Source: Bacteroidales bacterium | GTDB lineage: Bacteria; Bacteroidota; Bacteroidia; Bacteroidales; P3 | Assembly: GCA_017940465.1 (NCBI GenBank) | Contig: JAGAYN010000030.1 | Location: forward strand, 1-56,937 | DNA: 56,937 nt | Direction of reading: 5' to 3' | Shown here: positions 25,325 to 34,311 of the stretch, piece after piece | Position numbering within the stretch: position 1 is the stretch's first letter | Layout: each line of letters opens with the position of its first letter | Position numbers and translations under genes: made by a program | Notes under the pieces: model-generated | Told to the model about the DNA's origin: nothing | Database searches by the model: none | The model's input: only the letters and a program-made list of their open reading frames with translations

Positions 25325-27478
25325 ATGAGACCCGATTTTTCAAAAGTCGATTTCCGTTCGGTGGAAAGTCCGCGTCAGGACTTCTCCGATTGGGAGAAAG
25401 AGAATCATATCGAGAAAAACTGGAAAACCCCGGAGCAGATTGACGTGAAGCCCGCCTACGGGGCCAAGGACCTGGCCGGCATGGAGCACCTGAACTATGC
25501 CGCCGGCATCGCGCCGTTCCTCCGCGGACCCTACTCGACGATGTACGTCATGCGCCCCTGGACGGTGCGCCAGTATGCCGGTTTCTCCACCGCCGAGGAG
25601 AGCAACGCCTTCTACCGCCGCAACATCGCCGCCGGACAGAAGGGCCTTTCATGTGCCTTCGACCTGGCCACCCACCGCGGCTACGACTCGGACCACGAGC
25701 GCGTGGTGGGCGATGTCGGCAAGGCCGGCGTGGCCATCGACAGCATCCTCGACATGAAGATACTCTTCGACCAGATCGACCTCGGACAGATGTCCGTCTC
25801 GATGACGATGAACGGCGCCGTGCTTCCCATCCTGGCCTTCTACATCATCGCCGCCGAGGAGCAGGGCGTCCCCCAGGAGAAACTGCAGGGCACCATCCAG
25901 AACGACATCCTGAAGGAGTTCATGGTGCGCAACACCTATATCTATCCCCCCCTGCCGTCGATGAAAATCATCGCCGACATCTTCGAGTATACCTCGAAGA
26001 ACATGCCCAAGTTCAACAGCATCAGCATCTCCGGCTACCACATGCAGGAAGCCGGCGCCACGGCAGACATCGAGCTGGCCTACACGCTGGCCGACGGACT
26101 GGAGTACCTCCGCGCCGGTGTCAAGGCAGGCATGAGCGTGGATGACTTTGCCCCGCGCCTGTCGTTCTTCTGGGCCGTCGGCATGAACCACTTCATGGAG
26201 ATTGCCAAGATGCGCGCCGCCCGTATGCTGTGGGCCAAGATTGTCAGTCAGTTCAACCCGAAGAATCCCAAGAGCCTCGCCCTGCGTACCCACTCGCAGA
26301 CCTCCGGCTGGAGCCTCACCGAGCAGGATCCCTTCAACAACGTGGCCCGCACCTGCATCGAGGCCCTCGGCGCCGCCCTCGGCCACACCCAGAGCCTCCA
26401 TACCAATGCCCTCGACGAGGCCATCGCGCTGCCCACCGACTTCTCCGCCCGTATCGCCCGCAACACGCAGATCTACCTCCAGGAGGAAACCGACATCTGC
26501 CGCGTGGTCGACCCTTGGGCCGGTTCTTATTACATCGAGACCCTCACCCACGAGCTCGCACACCGCGCCTGGGGCCACATCCAGGAGGTGGAGCGCCTCG
26601 GCGGCATGGCCAAGGCCATCGAGAGCGGCGTGCCCAAGATGCGTATCGAGGAGGCTTCGGCCCGCAAGCAGAGCCGCATCGATAGCAATGTCGATACCAT
26701 TGTGGGTATCAATAAATACCGCCTGGCCCACGAGGATCCCATCGAGACCCTCGAGGTGGACAACACCGCCGTGCGCAAGGCACAGATAGAGCGCTTGGCC
26801 AAGCTGCGTGCCGAGCGCGACAGCGACGCCGTCAATGCCGCCCTCGACGCCCTGACGCGTTGTGCCGAGACCGGCCAGGGCAACCTGCTGGAACTCTCCA
26901 TCGACGCCGCCCGCAAGCGCGCCTCGCTGGGTGAAATCAGCTATGCGCTGGAGAAAGTCTTCGGCCGCTACAAAGCCAAAATCAACCTCATCAGCAACGT
27001 GTACAGCAGTCAGACCAAGGAGAGCGACGCCTTCAAGCGCGCACAGGAACTCACCGACAAGTTTGCCAAACTGGAGGGCCGCCGCCCGCGTATCATGGTG
27101 GCCAAGATGGGTCAGGACGGCCACGACCGCGGAGCCAAGGTGGTAGCCACGGGCTACGCCGATATGGGCTTCGACGTGGACATGGGCCCCCTCTTCCAGA
27201 CCCCTGCCGAGGCCGCCAAGCAGGCCGTGGAGAACGACGTGCACATCTTCGGCGCCAGTTCGTTGGCCGCAGGCCACAAGACCCTGCTGCCGCAGGTGAT
27301 CGAGGAACTCAGGAAGCTGGGCCGCGAGGATATCATGGTGGTGGCCGGTGGCGTCATTCCGCCGCAGGACTACGACTACCTCTTCAAGGCCGGTGTGGCC
27401 GCCGTGTTTGGTCCCGGAACCCCCGTCAGCCAGTCGGCCATCAAGATGATGGAGCTCCTGCTGGCCGCACGCGAATAG
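25325..27478 (+). CDS. mutB: Methylmalonyl-CoA mutase, large (catalytic, B12-binding) subunit
   Basis: Interconverts methylmalonyl-CoA and succinyl-CoA with adenosylcobalamin, the key rearrangement of the succinate-propionate route. The 717 residues comprise the N-terminal TIM-barrel substrate domain and a C-terminal cobalamin domain. The barrel carries [18 protein letters not shown], the [16 protein letters not shown] stretch and PWAGSYYIE. The cobalamin domain carries [11 protein letters not shown], whose His is the lower axial ligand, and [13 protein letters not shown]. In many Bacteroidota the small subunit gene mutA lies directly upstream; here it does not, so the partner must be encoded elsewhere. 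The next gene starts 8 bases after its stop. Confidence 0.96.
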   Translation: MRPDFSKVDFRSVESPRQDFSDWEKENHIEKNWKTPEQIDVKPAYGAKDLAGMEHLNYAAGIAPFLRGPYSTMYVMRPWTVRQYAGFSTAEESNAFYRRNIAAGQKGLSCAFDLATHRGYDSDHERVVGDVGKAGVAIDSILDMKILFDQIDLGQMSVSMTMNGAVLPILAFYIIAAEEQGVPQEKLQGTIQNDILKEFMVRNTYIYPPLPSMKIIADIFEYTSKNMPKFNSISISGYHMQEAGATADIELAYTLADGLEYLRAGVKAGMSVDDFAPRLSFFWAVGMNHFMEIAKMRAARMLWAKIVSQFNPKNPKSLALRTHSQTSGWSLTEQDPFNNVARTCIEALGAALGHTQSLHTNALDEAIALPTDFSARIARNTQIYLQEETDICRVVDPWAGSYYIETLTHELAHRAWGHIQEVERLGGMAKAIESGVPKMRIEEASARKQSRIDSNVDTIVGINKYRLAHEDPIETLEVDNTAVRKAQIERLAKLRAERDSDAVNAALDALTRCAETGQGNLLELSIDAARKRASLGEISYALEKVFGRYKAKINLISNVYSSQTKESDAFKRAQELTDKFAKLEGRRPRIMVAKMGQDGHDRGAKVVATGYADMGFDVDMGPLFQTPAEAAKQAVENDVHIFGASSLAAGHKTLLPQVIEELRKLGREDIMVVAGGVIPPQDYDYLFKAGVAAVFGPGTPVSQSAIKMMELLLAARE

Positions 27479-27486
27479 TTTTGAAA

Positions 27487-28533
27487 ATGAAAAAGATAAC
27501 CGCAACCTTGCTGCTCCTTGCCGTCGCTTTGGCGGCAGGAGCAGTTGATTTCACCTTCACCGTGCCTTCGGGGCAGACGCTGAAGTTCACCACCCTTTCC
27601 GGCTCGACCGTCAAGGTGGTGAAGCACGCGACAAAGCCTGTGGGCGACCTGGTCATCCCCGCCACTGTAACCAACGAGGGGACGACCTACAGCGTCGTTG
27701 AAATCGATGTCGATGCTTTCCGTGAATGCGGTGAGTTGACCTCGGTGGTGATTCCCGAGGGAGTGAAAACCATCGGCCGTATGGCATTCTATGGCGACAC
27801 CGCGATGATGGCCATCTCTTTGCCTCTCTCGCTGAACGACATAGGCATCTCCGCCTTCACGCGCACCGGCTACTGGCTGGACACCACCAACTACAGTGCC
27901 AACGGGTTGCTCTATATAGGGCCGTACCTTATCAATTTCCACGAGGAACTGGCTGTGGGCGACATCGTTATCGACGACGGCACCCGTGGCATCGCGGCCA
28001 TTGCCCTCTATCGCGACACCAACATGACCTCGGTAACCATCCCGGCTTCGGTGCAGTTCATCGGCATGTGGGCCTTCGAGGGCTGCCGCAATATCGACAC
28101 TGTCTTTATGCTTGGTTCCACGCCGCCTGCGATGGGCTCGCTGGTCTTCGGCACCATGCAGGGCATCACCGTCAAGGTGCCTTGCGGCGCAGGCAATGCC
28201 TACAGGGCAGCTGACGTATGGCGCGACATGACGATTGTGGAGGCTTGCGCCAGCGGTGGCGGCGGTGGCGGGAACCCGGGTGACGACCCGGGCGGTGGCG
28301 GCGGCATGATTGCCGTGGCCGAGGTGCAGCCCCTGCCGGCTGCGGTGCAGGCGGCGGAAGGTGGGCTGACCATCACCTCGCAGCAGCCTCTGTGCTGCAG
28401 CGTGAGCGATGCCCTGGGACGCGTGGTGGCCACGGTGCAGGTGAACGGCACCGCGCAGGTGGCGCTGCCGGCCAGCGGGTTCTATGTGGTCTCGACGCCG
28501 GGGTTCAGCCCGGTCAAAGTCATGGTTCGCTGA
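27487..28533 (+). CDS. BspA-like leucine-rich repeat protein, probable T9SS cargo
   Basis: A 348-residue secreted protein. The signal peptide ends near AAGAVD. Residues of about 20-250 hold LRR_5 (BspA-type) repeats, for example VVEIDVDAFRECGELTSVVIPEGVKTIG written across consecutive repeats and IPASVQFIGMWAFEGC. A Gly/Asp-Pro linker (about 258-275) precedes a C-terminal segment of about 60 residues with SDALGRVVATVQVNG and LPASGFYVVST...KVMVR, which looks like a short type A T9SS sorting domain. A surface-adhesin role is typical of BspA proteins. Because it lies only 8 bases after mutB it may share its transcript. Its 3' end overlaps the opposing LysE gene by 14 bases. Confidence 0.8.
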   Translation: MKKITATLLLLAVALAAGAVDFTFTVPSGQTLKFTTLSGSTVKVVKHATKPVGDLVIPATVTNEGTTYSVVEIDVDAFRECGELTSVVIPEGVKTIGRMAFYGDTAMMAISLPLSLNDIGISAFTRTGYWLDTTNYSANGLLYIGPYLINFHEELAVGDIVIDDGTRGIAAIALYRDTNMTSVTIPASVQFIGMWAFEGCRNIDTVFMLGSTPPAMGSLVFGTMQGITVKVPCGAGNAYRAADVWRDMTIVEACASGGGGGGNPGDDPGGGGGMIAVAEVQPLPAAVQAAEGGLTITSQQPLCCSVSDALGRVVATVQVNGTAQVALPASGFYVVSTPGFSPVKVMVR

Positions 28534-29353
28534 AAGATAGGGTGTCTGCATCGGAGGGCTCGCCAGGGGCGAGGCTGTCGGCAGGCTCCTCCTTCACTGT
28601 ATCCTTCTTGAAATAGTGGTCCACGGTGTGGTTCACCGTCTGGTTGACGCGCTGCACGATGCGTGTGCTCTGCGGCGGCTTGGCGTCCTCCTTGGCGCGG
28701 ATGCGCGGGTTGGTCTGGTAGAGAATCATTGACACCAGCAGGTAGACCGCGAAGACAATCAGCACGCTGCCCATCAGCTTGTTGAAGAGGTTCAAGCGGC
28801 GGGCGGTGAACCAGCTCTGCATCATCGCCGCCAGGCGGCACTTGAGCACATCGGTGGCGAACACCGCCAGCATCATGCCGGCGAAGAACTCGTAGCGGTC
28901 GGCCACGCCGAGGTTCATTTCGGACGAGATGAAGGTGATGATAGTCAGCCAGTAAAGCCAGATGGTGGGGTTGAGGATGTTCAGCAGGAAGCCCGAGAGG
29001 AGCAGCTCGCGTCCGCGGGTGGCGTTCTCGGCGGCGAAGCGGAGGCGTCCCTCCTGGCTGGTCTCGCGGCGCACTTTGCTGCGGAACATGCGCACACCGA
29101 ACACGGCAATCGCCACGCCTCCGATTCCGGCCACCCACACGTTGTGCATCAGCGCCCCGAAGTCGATGTTTTTCAACACCGTCAGCATCAGCACCACCAC
29201 CACCGCGTCGCTCAGGCTCACGCCTGCGGCGAACCAGGTGGCTTTCTTGAAGCCGTGGTGTATGCTGTTCTGTATCAGCGCGAAAAAGGCAGGTCCGACG
29301 CTGAAGATCAGCGACAGCAGAACGCCGCATACTATGCCGATTACGAATTCCAT
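28520..29353 (-). CDS. LysE/RhtB-family membrane exporter
   Basis: A 277-residue inner-membrane protein with about six hydrophobic segments in the first 205 residues. It begins MEFVIGIVCGVLLSLIFSVG and has the family-like pieces GPAFFALIQNSIHHGFKKA and GFLLNILNPTIWLYWL, where the Asn-Pro-x-x motif is characteristic. LysE proteins export amino acids or related small molecules; the substrate here is unknown. A 70-residue charged cytoplasmic tail (KEDAKPPQSTR... SDADTLSFSEP) is unusual for the family. The start lies 19 bases from a minus-strand -7 box (29373-29380), giving a leader of only about 13 nt. Confidence 0.82.
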   Translation of the reverse strand: MEFVIGIVCGVLLSLIFSVGPAFFALIQNSIHHGFKKATWFAAGVSLSDAVVVVLMLTVLKNIDFGALMHNVWVAGIGGVAIAVFGVRMFRSKVRRETSQEGRLRFAAENATRGRELLLSGFLLNILNPTIWLYWLTIITFISSEMNLGVADRYEFFAGMMLAVFATDVLKCRLAAMMQSWFTARRLNLFNKLMGSVLIVFAVYLLVSMILYQTNPRIRAKEDAKPPQSTRIVQRVNQTVNHTVDHYFKKDTVKEEPADSLAPGEPSDADTLSFSEP

Positions 29354-29372
29354 TCCTCAGAATTTCGATTTG

Positions 29373-29380
29373 CAAAGATA
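29373..29380 (-). promoter_or_regulatory. -7 box of the LysE-family gene
   Basis: TATCTTTG followed by CA on the minus strand. No -33 TTTG at the expected distance. Confidence 0.6.
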
Positions 29381-29427
29381 CAAACATTTCCCGACATGGA
29401 AAAAAAATGTTTTCCGGACAAGTGGGT

Positions 29428-29494
29428 CATAAGCGTCCATATCGGTTCTCAGTCGAAGTAAATACCTAGGGGATACCTGGAGGATACCTATGGG
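29428..29494 (+). repeat. Repeat family A, copy 3
   Basis: Core CATAAG...CATATCGGTTCTCAGTCG... followed by 11-bp units ATACCTAGGGG, ATACCTGGAGG and ATACCTATGGG at 29462, 29473 and 29484. It lies between two divergent promoters. Confidence 0.85.
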
Positions 29495-29538
29495 GTCCCG
29501 GCCGGGAGGGGAGAAAAATGCGGGAAAAACAACTTTTT

Positions 29539-29569
29539 TTTGCCAGTATGAAAAAAGTTCGTATCTTTG
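29539..29569 (+). promoter_or_regulatory. Promoter of the DUF177-rpmF operon
   Basis: TTTG at 29539-29542, a 19-bp spacer and TATCTTTG at 29562-29569. Confidence 0.88.
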
Positions 29570-29591
29570 CAAACTCAATAGGAGTGTGAAA

Positions 29592-30098
29592 ATGAGCAGT
29601 AAGGAAGACACGACAATCCGCTTTAGCGGCTTGAAACCAGGTGTTTATAACTATGGTTTTACGCTGGCGGACGAGTTCTTTGAAGCGTGGGAAAACGACG
29701 AAATCGAGGGCGGAAACGTCAAAATCGACGTCAAGATGGAGCGTCGGGACCAACTCCTCCTCCTGGAGTTCACCCTCCGGGGCGAAGTGGAGGTGCTCTG
29801 CGACCGCTGCCTGGGCCGTCTGACGGTGCCGATCGAGGGCAGGGAACACCTCACCGTCTCCTTCAGCGACACCGCGACGACCGACGACGAGGAGCAGGCT
29901 ATCCTGCCCGAGGACGCCTCCAAAATCGACCTCGCACAGTGGCTCTACGAGTACGTGGCCGTCCGGATTCCCCTCCTGCACGCACACCCCGACGGAGAAT
30001 GCGACCCCGAGACGGTCAAGTACCTCTCCGACAACACCCGCCAGCGCCCCGACGACGAGATCGACCCCCGCTGGGACGCACTGAAGAAACTGAAATAA
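29592..30098 (+). CDS. DUF177/YceD family protein
   Basis: A 168-residue cytoplasmic protein. The family is known from plants and bacteria to promote 23S rRNA accumulation or 50S assembly and is nearly always encoded before rpmF. The core signature is EVEVLCDRCLGRLTVPIEG, with two cysteines, and an acidic segment follows (SDTATTDDEEQAILPEDASKI). The start ATG at 29592 fits a leader of about 16 nt from the strong promoter at 29539. rpmF starts 21 bases after the stop. The fabD/plsX genes that often follow in other phyla are absent. Confidence 0.88.
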   Translation: MSSKEDTTIRFSGLKPGVYNYGFTLADEFFEAWENDEIEGGNVKIDVKMERRDQLLLLEFTLRGEVEVLCDRCLGRLTVPIEGREHLTVSFSDTATTDDEEQAILPEDASKIDLAQWLYEYVAVRIPLLHAHPDGECDPETVKYLSDNTRQRPDDEIDPRWDALKKLK

Positions 30099-30119
30099 AT
30101 AAATTAAAAAAGTAATAAT

Positions 30120-30305
30120 ATGCCACATCCAAAACACAGATTCTCGCAAACGAGAACGGCCAAAAGAAGAACGCACGACGCGTTGGAGACCCGCCAGTTG
30201 AGCACCTGCAGCAACTGCGGCGCAGCAGTAATGTACCACCATGTATGCCCCGAATGCGGCTACTACCGCGGCAAACTTGCCATCGCCAAAGGCGACCAGG
30301 AGTAA
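30120..30305 (+). CDS. rpmF: Large-subunit ribosomal protein L32 (bL32)
   Basis: A 61-residue protein with the bL32 start (MPHPKHRFSQTRTAKRRTHD) and a four-Cys zinc ribbon, CSNCG...CPECG, so this is the zinc-binding (C+) form. It is cotranscribed with the DUF177 gene and followed by a strong terminator. Confidence 0.97.
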   Translation: MPHPKHRFSQTRTAKRRTHDALETRQLSTCSNCGAAVMYHHVCPECGYYRGKLAIAKGDQE

Positions 30306-30328
30306 TTGCCGTCAGGTACAACCACCCC

Positions 30329-30361
30329 GAGGGCGCCCGCACAGCGGGCGCCCTCGTTCTT
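30329..30361 (+). terminator. Terminator after rpmF
   Basis: A perfect 12-bp stem, GAGGGCGCCCGC (30329-30340), with an ACA loop and its complement to 30355, followed by GTTCTTTCC. Confidence 0.85.
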
Positions 30362-30389
30362 TCCCTCCCACCCCCCTCTGAAATTATTT

Positions 30390-30420
30390 TTTGCCAGTCC
30401 GGATTTTCTTTGTACCTTTG
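30390..30420 (+). promoter_or_regulatory. Strong orphan promoter
   Basis: TTTG at 30390-30393, a 19-bp spacer and TACCTTTG followed by CA at 30413-30420. It drives the short unit ending at 30612; no normal gene follows before mutS, which has its own -7 box. Confidence 0.85.
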
Positions 30421-30445
30421 CAGCCGATTTCGCAGGAAATCTTCT

Positions 30446-30532
30446 ATGCGAATCAGCGGGTCGGTGGTTTCGGATATCCTTGAGTTGCACATGTACGATG
30501 CGCAGATGGCTTGGACTAATGTTGAATATTAA
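30446..30532 (+). CDS. Possible 28-residue peptide within the candidate small RNA
   Basis: ATG at 30446 to TAA at 30530-30532 encodes MRISGSVVSDILELHMYDAQ plus eight residues. The ATG lies about 19 nt from the predicted transcription start and directly after the 5' hairpin. Nothing else supports translation. Confidence 0.2.
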   Translation: MRISGSVVSDILELHMYDAQMAWTNVEY

Positions 30533-30581
30533 TATTGAATGAGGACTGGGAAGAGCAGAATTATACATGCCTTCGGATGGA

Positions 30582-30612
30582 GCCCTCCTGCCAGAGTGCA
30601 GGAGGGCTTTTT
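30582..30612 (+). terminator. Terminator of the candidate small RNA
   Basis: GCCCTCCTGC (30582-30591), loop CAGAGT and GCAGGAGGGC (30598-30607), followed by five T. Confidence 0.92.
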
Positions 30613-30616
30613 GTTG

Positions 30617-30700
30617 ATACCTGGAGGGGTAGGAGAGGGGAAGAAGAGGGTCCGTTCAAGATGCTGGAAACCATTCTGTTGTAGAAGTGCAAAAATGATG
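30617..30700 (+). repeat. Repeat family B, copy 3, before mutS
   Basis: 11-bp units ATACCTGGAGG, GGTAGGAGAGG and GGAAGAAGAGG at 30617, 30628 and 30639, then the tail with CTGTTGTAGAAGTGCAAAAA. The first unit is identical to a unit of family A. Confidence 0.8.
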
Positions 30701-30830
30701 GGATTTTCGGTTTTGGGGCGAAAAAATGACGGGATTTTCCGGAGGAGGGTGGGAGGGGTGTAAGTCGCTGGGAGCCATGGAGTTTTGGGAAAATGTCGCC
30801 TGGGTGCCTCCGCGGTTCGGGAAAAATGCG

Positions 30831-30838
30831 TACATTTG
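30831..30838 (+). promoter_or_regulatory. -7 box of mutS
   Basis: TACATTTG followed by CA, giving a leader of about 50 nt. The -33 region is poor. Confidence 0.5.
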
Positions 30839-30894
30839 CAGGTTGGATTGCCACGGGTGTGGCATGTGTAATGCATTGATATAGATAAAAGTAG

Positions 30895-33525
30895 ATGGCA
30901 AAGAAGAGCGACTCCGGGTCCCCGTTGATGAACCAATACGCCGAGTTGAAGAAGAAGTTCCCCGACGCATTGCTGCTGTTCCGCGTGGGCGACTTCTACG
31001 AAACCTTCGGCGACGACGCCCGCAGGACTTCACAGATCCTCGGTATCACCCTGACGCGCAAGATGGCGGGCGGAGGCGAGTACACCGACCTGGCGGGAAT
31101 ACCCTATCACGCTCTGGAACAATACCTTCCGCGCCTGGTCCGTGCCGGCATGAGGGTGGCCATCTGCGAGCAACTGGAGGACCCCAAGACGGCCAAGGGC
31201 TTGGTGAAGCGCGGCATCACGGAACTGGTCACCCCCGGCGTGTCGTACAACGATATGGTGCTGGAAGTCAAGGAGAACAACTTCCTCTGCGGCCTGCATC
31301 TCACAGACAAGGTGCACGGGATCAGCTTCCTGGACGTGTCGACCGGCGAGTTCTACGTGGCGCAGGGCGACCTCAACTATATCGACAAGCTGCTGGCCAA
31401 CTTCCGGCCTTCGGAGGTGGTACTCCAGCGCAAGAAGCTGCGTTGGTTCCAGGAGCACTTCGCGGAGAAATACTATACCAACACGTTCGATGACTGGGTC
31501 TTCGCACCCGACTTTGCGAACGAACTGCTCCTCAAGCAGTTCGGCACGGCGTCGCTCAAGGGTTTCGGGGTGGAGGACCTCGACATGGGCATCATCGCCG
31601 CCGGAGCGGTGCTGCATTACCTGCAGGACACGCAGCACACGCAGAACGCCAACATCTGCAGCCTGATGCGGGTGGAGCGGGACCGCTATGTGTGGCTCGA
31701 CAAGTTCACCATCCGCAACCTGGAGCTGGTCGCGTCGCCCAATGACGGGGCGCGGACACTGCTCGACGTCATCGACCAGACATTGACGCCGATGGGGTCG
31801 CGGTTGCTGCGGCGGTGGGTGCTGATGCCGCTGAAGGAGGTGGCCGCCATCGAGGAGCGTCTGGGGGTGGTGGACGCGCTGCTGCGCGATGCCGACTTGA
31901 GGCAGGCCCTGCAGCAGCAGGTGAAGATGATCGGCGACCTGGAGCGGTTGATTACCAAGGCCGCCGTGTCGCGCATCAATCCGCGCGAGATATTGCAGCT
32001 GAAACGCGCCCTCGACGCGGTGGGGGAGGTGCAGCGCCTCTGCCGGCAGGTGCCCGGCGCCCTGTCCACCCTGGCCGAGAAACTCAATCCCTGCCCCTCG
32101 CTGGCCGAGCGTATCGGGAAGGAAATCAAGAACGACCCGCCCGCCAAGGTGGAGAAGGGGGGCGTGATTGCCGACGGCGTCAGCGCGGAACTCGACGAGC
32201 TGCGCTCGATGTCCACCTCCGGCAAGGACTTCCTCGCCTCGCTGCAGCAGCGCGAGAGCGAGGCCACCGGCATCCCGTCGCTCAAGATTGGCTTCAACAA
32301 CGTCTTCGGCTACTACTTCGAGGTCTACAACACCCACAAAGACAAGGTGCCGGAGCGCTGGACGCGTCGGCAGACGCTCACCAATGCCGAGCGCTACATC
32401 ACGCCCGAACTCAAAGAGTACGAGGACAAAATCCTCGGCGCGGAGGAGCGCATCCTGGCCCTCGAGGCGCAGCTCTTCGCCCAGCTTACGGCTGCCGTGG
32501 CCTCCATGGTACAGCCGATACAGTACGACGCCCAGGTGGTGGCCTATATGGATTGCCTGCAGAGCTTCGCCGAGGTGGCGTTGGTGGGCGACTACTGCCG
32601 TCCGGAGCTCAACGAGGGGCACTCCATCGCCATACAGGAAGGGCGCCATCCCGTCATCGAGACCCAGATGGCTCCTGGCGAGCAATACATCAGCAACGAT
32701 GTGCTGCTCGACCGCGACAGCCAGCAGATAGTAATCATCACCGGCCCCAACATGAGCGGTAAGTCAGCCCTGTTGCGCCAGACGGCCCTCATCGTCCTTA
32801 TGGCGCAGATGGGGTGCTACTGCCCGGCCAGGAGGGCGTCGATAGGGATTGTGGACAAGATATTCACGCGCGTGGGCGCGAGCGATAATATAAGTAGCGG
32901 GGAGAGCACCTTCATGGTGGAGATGAACGAGACGGCTTCCATCCTGAACAACGTCAGCGACCGGTCGCTGGTGCTGCTGGACGAGATAGGGCGCGGCACG
33001 TCGACCTACGATGGCATCTCCATCGCGTGGGCCATCACCGAGTACCTGCACGAGAACAAGAAGGCGCGTCCCAAGGTGATGTTCGCCACGCACTATCACG
33101 AGTTGATAGAGATGGAGCAGCAGTTCGCCCGAATACGCAATTACCATGTGAGTGTCAAGGAGATAGACGGCCGTGTGATCTTCCTCCGCAAGCTGGTGCC
33201 TGGCGGTAGCGAGCACAGTTTCGGCATCCATGTGGCGCGGCTGGCAGGCATGCCGCCGCAGGTGATCAACCGGGCGGATGCCATGTTGCAGCTGCTGGAG
33301 TCGAAGAACGACCGCGGCGGGATGGACCAGAAGGGGTCAAAAAAGGCCAAAAAGGGTCCGGGAGAGGTCGATATGGCGGGTATGCAGCTCAGTTTTATCC
33401 AGTTGGACGACCCTACGCTGCTTGAAATCAAGGACAAGATATTAGATATTGATATTGACACACTTACGCCGATAGAGGCGTTGTTGAAGCTGAACGAGAT
33501 CAAAAAAATTGTGTCCAAAAAATAA
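30895..33525 (+). CDS. mutS: DNA mismatch repair protein MutS
   Basis: Recognises mismatched bases and starts methyl-independent mismatch repair with MutL. The 876 residues match MutS1. The N-terminal mismatch-binding domain has the F-x-E motif in RVGDFYETFG and is followed by connector and lever domains. The ATPase has Walker A GPNMSGKSALLRQ (around residue 616), SSGESTFMVEMNE, Walker B LVLLDEIGRGTSTYDG and ATHYHEL. The C-terminal helix-turn-helix is present, and the protein ends LLKLNEIKKIVSKK. It has its own promoter and is followed directly by the tRNA operon promoter. Confidence 0.97.
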   Translation: MAKKSDSGSPLMNQYAELKKKFPDALLLFRVGDFYETFGDDARRTSQILGITLTRKMAGGGEYTDLAGIPYHALEQYLPRLVRAGMRVAICEQLEDPKTAKGLVKRGITELVTPGVSYNDMVLEVKENNFLCGLHLTDKVHGISFLDVSTGEFYVAQGDLNYIDKLLANFRPSEVVLQRKKLRWFQEHFAEKYYTNTFDDWVFAPDFANELLLKQFGTASLKGFGVEDLDMGIIAAGAVLHYLQDTQHTQNANICSLMRVERDRYVWLDKFTIRNLELVASPNDGARTLLDVIDQTLTPMGSRLLRRWVLMPLKEVAAIEERLGVVDALLRDADLRQALQQQVKMIGDLERLITKAAVSRINPREILQLKRALDAVGEVQRLCRQVPGALSTLAEKLNPCPSLAERIGKEIKNDPPAKVEKGGVIADGVSAELDELRSMSTSGKDFLASLQQRESEATGIPSLKIGFNNVFGYYFEVYNTHKDKVPERWTRRQTLTNAERYITPELKEYEDKILGAEERILALEAQLFAQLTAAVASMVQPIQYDAQVVAYMDCLQSFAEVALVGDYCRPELNEGHSIAIQEGRHPVIETQMAPGEQYISNDVLLDRDSQQIVIITGPNMSGKSALLRQTALIVLMAQMGCYCPARRASIGIVDKIFTRVGASDNISSGESTFMVEMNETASILNNVSDRSLVLLDEIGRGTSTYDGISIAWAITEYLHENKKARPKVMFATHYHELIEMEQQFARIRNYHVSVKEIDGRVIFLRKLVPGGSEHSFGIHVARLAGMPPQVINRADAMLQLLESKNDRGGMDQKGSKKAKKGPGEVDMAGMQLSFIQLDDPTLLEIKDKILDIDIDTLTPIEALLKLNEIKKIVSKK

Positions 33526-33532
33526 AAAATAT

Positions 33533-33563
33533 TTTGCCAGTTTTAAAAATGTTTGTACTTTTG
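33533..33563 (+). promoter_or_regulatory. tRNA operon promoter
   Basis: TTTG at 33533-33536, a 19-bp spacer and TACTTTTG followed by CA at 33556-33563, just after the mutS stop. Confidence 0.88.
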
Positions 33564-33613
33564 CACCCGTTTTCGACGTGAAAAGAGAAACTTGAAATCT
33601 TGAAAACAGCGAT

Positions 33614-33686
<73 letters not shown>

Positions 33687-33710
33687 CCGGTCTCCAAAAT
33701 CAGAGAATAG

Positions 33711-33796
33711 GCTCTGGTGGTGGAATGGTAGACACGAGGGACTTAAAATCCCTTGCCCGCAAGGGCGTGTGGGTTCAAGTCCCACCCGGAGTACCA
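33711..33796 (+). tRNA. tRNA-Leu (TAA)
   Basis: Class II tRNA with a long variable arm (TTGCCCGCAAGGGCG). Acceptor GCTCTGG/CCGGAGT, anticodon loop TTAAAAT (anticodon TAA), T arm GTGGG-TTCAAGT-CCCAC, discriminator A. CCA is encoded at 33794-33796. Confidence 0.96.
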
Positions 33797-33803
33797 CGCA
33801 AAC

Positions 33804-33876
<73 letters not shown>

Positions 33877-33990
33877 CAAAGAAGAGTAGTTTGAAATGCA
33901 GCAGCAGCGGCAAAGCCCATGTCCAAACCACGCCGCAACCCCCGGGTTGAGGCCGATGCACGTTGCTGGAACACAGATGCGAGATAACAT

Positions 33991-34063
33991 GTCTTGGTAG
34001 CTCAGCTGGTAGAGCAATTGACTCTTAATCAATGGGTCCAGGGTTCGAATCCCTGCCAGGACA
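33991..34063 (+). tRNA. tRNA-Lys (CTT)
   Basis: Acceptor GTCTTGG/CCAGGAC, anticodon loop CTCTTAA (anticodon CTT), T loop TTCGAAT, discriminator A, no encoded CCA. It follows a 114-base spacer containing a small CAACCC-CC-GGGTTG hairpin and no visible gene. Confidence 0.96.
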
Positions 34064-34070
34064 CTTGTCA

Positions 34071-34147
34071 CGGGGTGTAGCGCAGTTGGCTAGCGCGCCA
34101 CGTTCGGGACGTGGAGGCCGGAAGTTCGAGTCTTCTCACCCCGACCA
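34071..34147 (+). tRNA. tRNA-Pro (CGG)
   Basis: Acceptor CGGGGTG/CACCCCG, anticodon stem CCACG/CGTGG with loop TTCGGGA (anticodon CGG), discriminator A. CCA is encoded at 34145-34147. Confidence 0.96.
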
Positions 34148-34165
34148 AACGCCACTCCACCGCAA

Positions 34166-34238
<73 letters not shown>

Positions 34239-34246
34239 CAAAAATG

Positions 34247-34277
34247 GAAAGACAGGACATCGGCCTGTCTTTTTTTA
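34247..34277 (+). terminator. Terminator or attenuator between the tRNAs and rpsF
   Basis: AAAGACAGG (34248-34256) pairs with CCTGTCTTT (34264-34272), followed by more T. No TAnnTTTG box lies between it and rpsF 40 bases on. Confidence 0.8.
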
Positions 34278-34311
34278 TTTTAAAAACATTAACAAACAAA
34301 AAACAAACAAA

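Larger units (their letters stand above)
30427..30612 (+). ncRNA. Candidate small RNA of about 185 nt
   Basis: The unit has a consensus promoter at its 5' end and a strong intrinsic terminator at its 3' end. At the predicted 5' end GATTTC-GCAG-GAAATC (30426-30441) folds into a hairpin. The only reading frame of note is a 28-codon one at 30446-30532. I do not recognise the conserved cores of SRP RNA, tmRNA, RNase P or a common riboswitch. The length is compatible with a 6S-like RNA, but a central bubble was not demonstrated. It could also be an mRNA for a small peptide. Confidence 0.5.

Noticed and set aside
30427-30612. Orphan unit as SRP RNA, tmRNA or RNase P RNA
   Set aside because: None of the conserved cores (SRP tetraloop helix, tmRNA tRNA-like ends, RNase P CR regions) could be found; length fits none well except possibly 6S.
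33877-33990. A seventh tRNA in the gap of the tRNA operon
   Set aside because: No acceptor or T-arm pairing could be formed; only a small hairpin is present.
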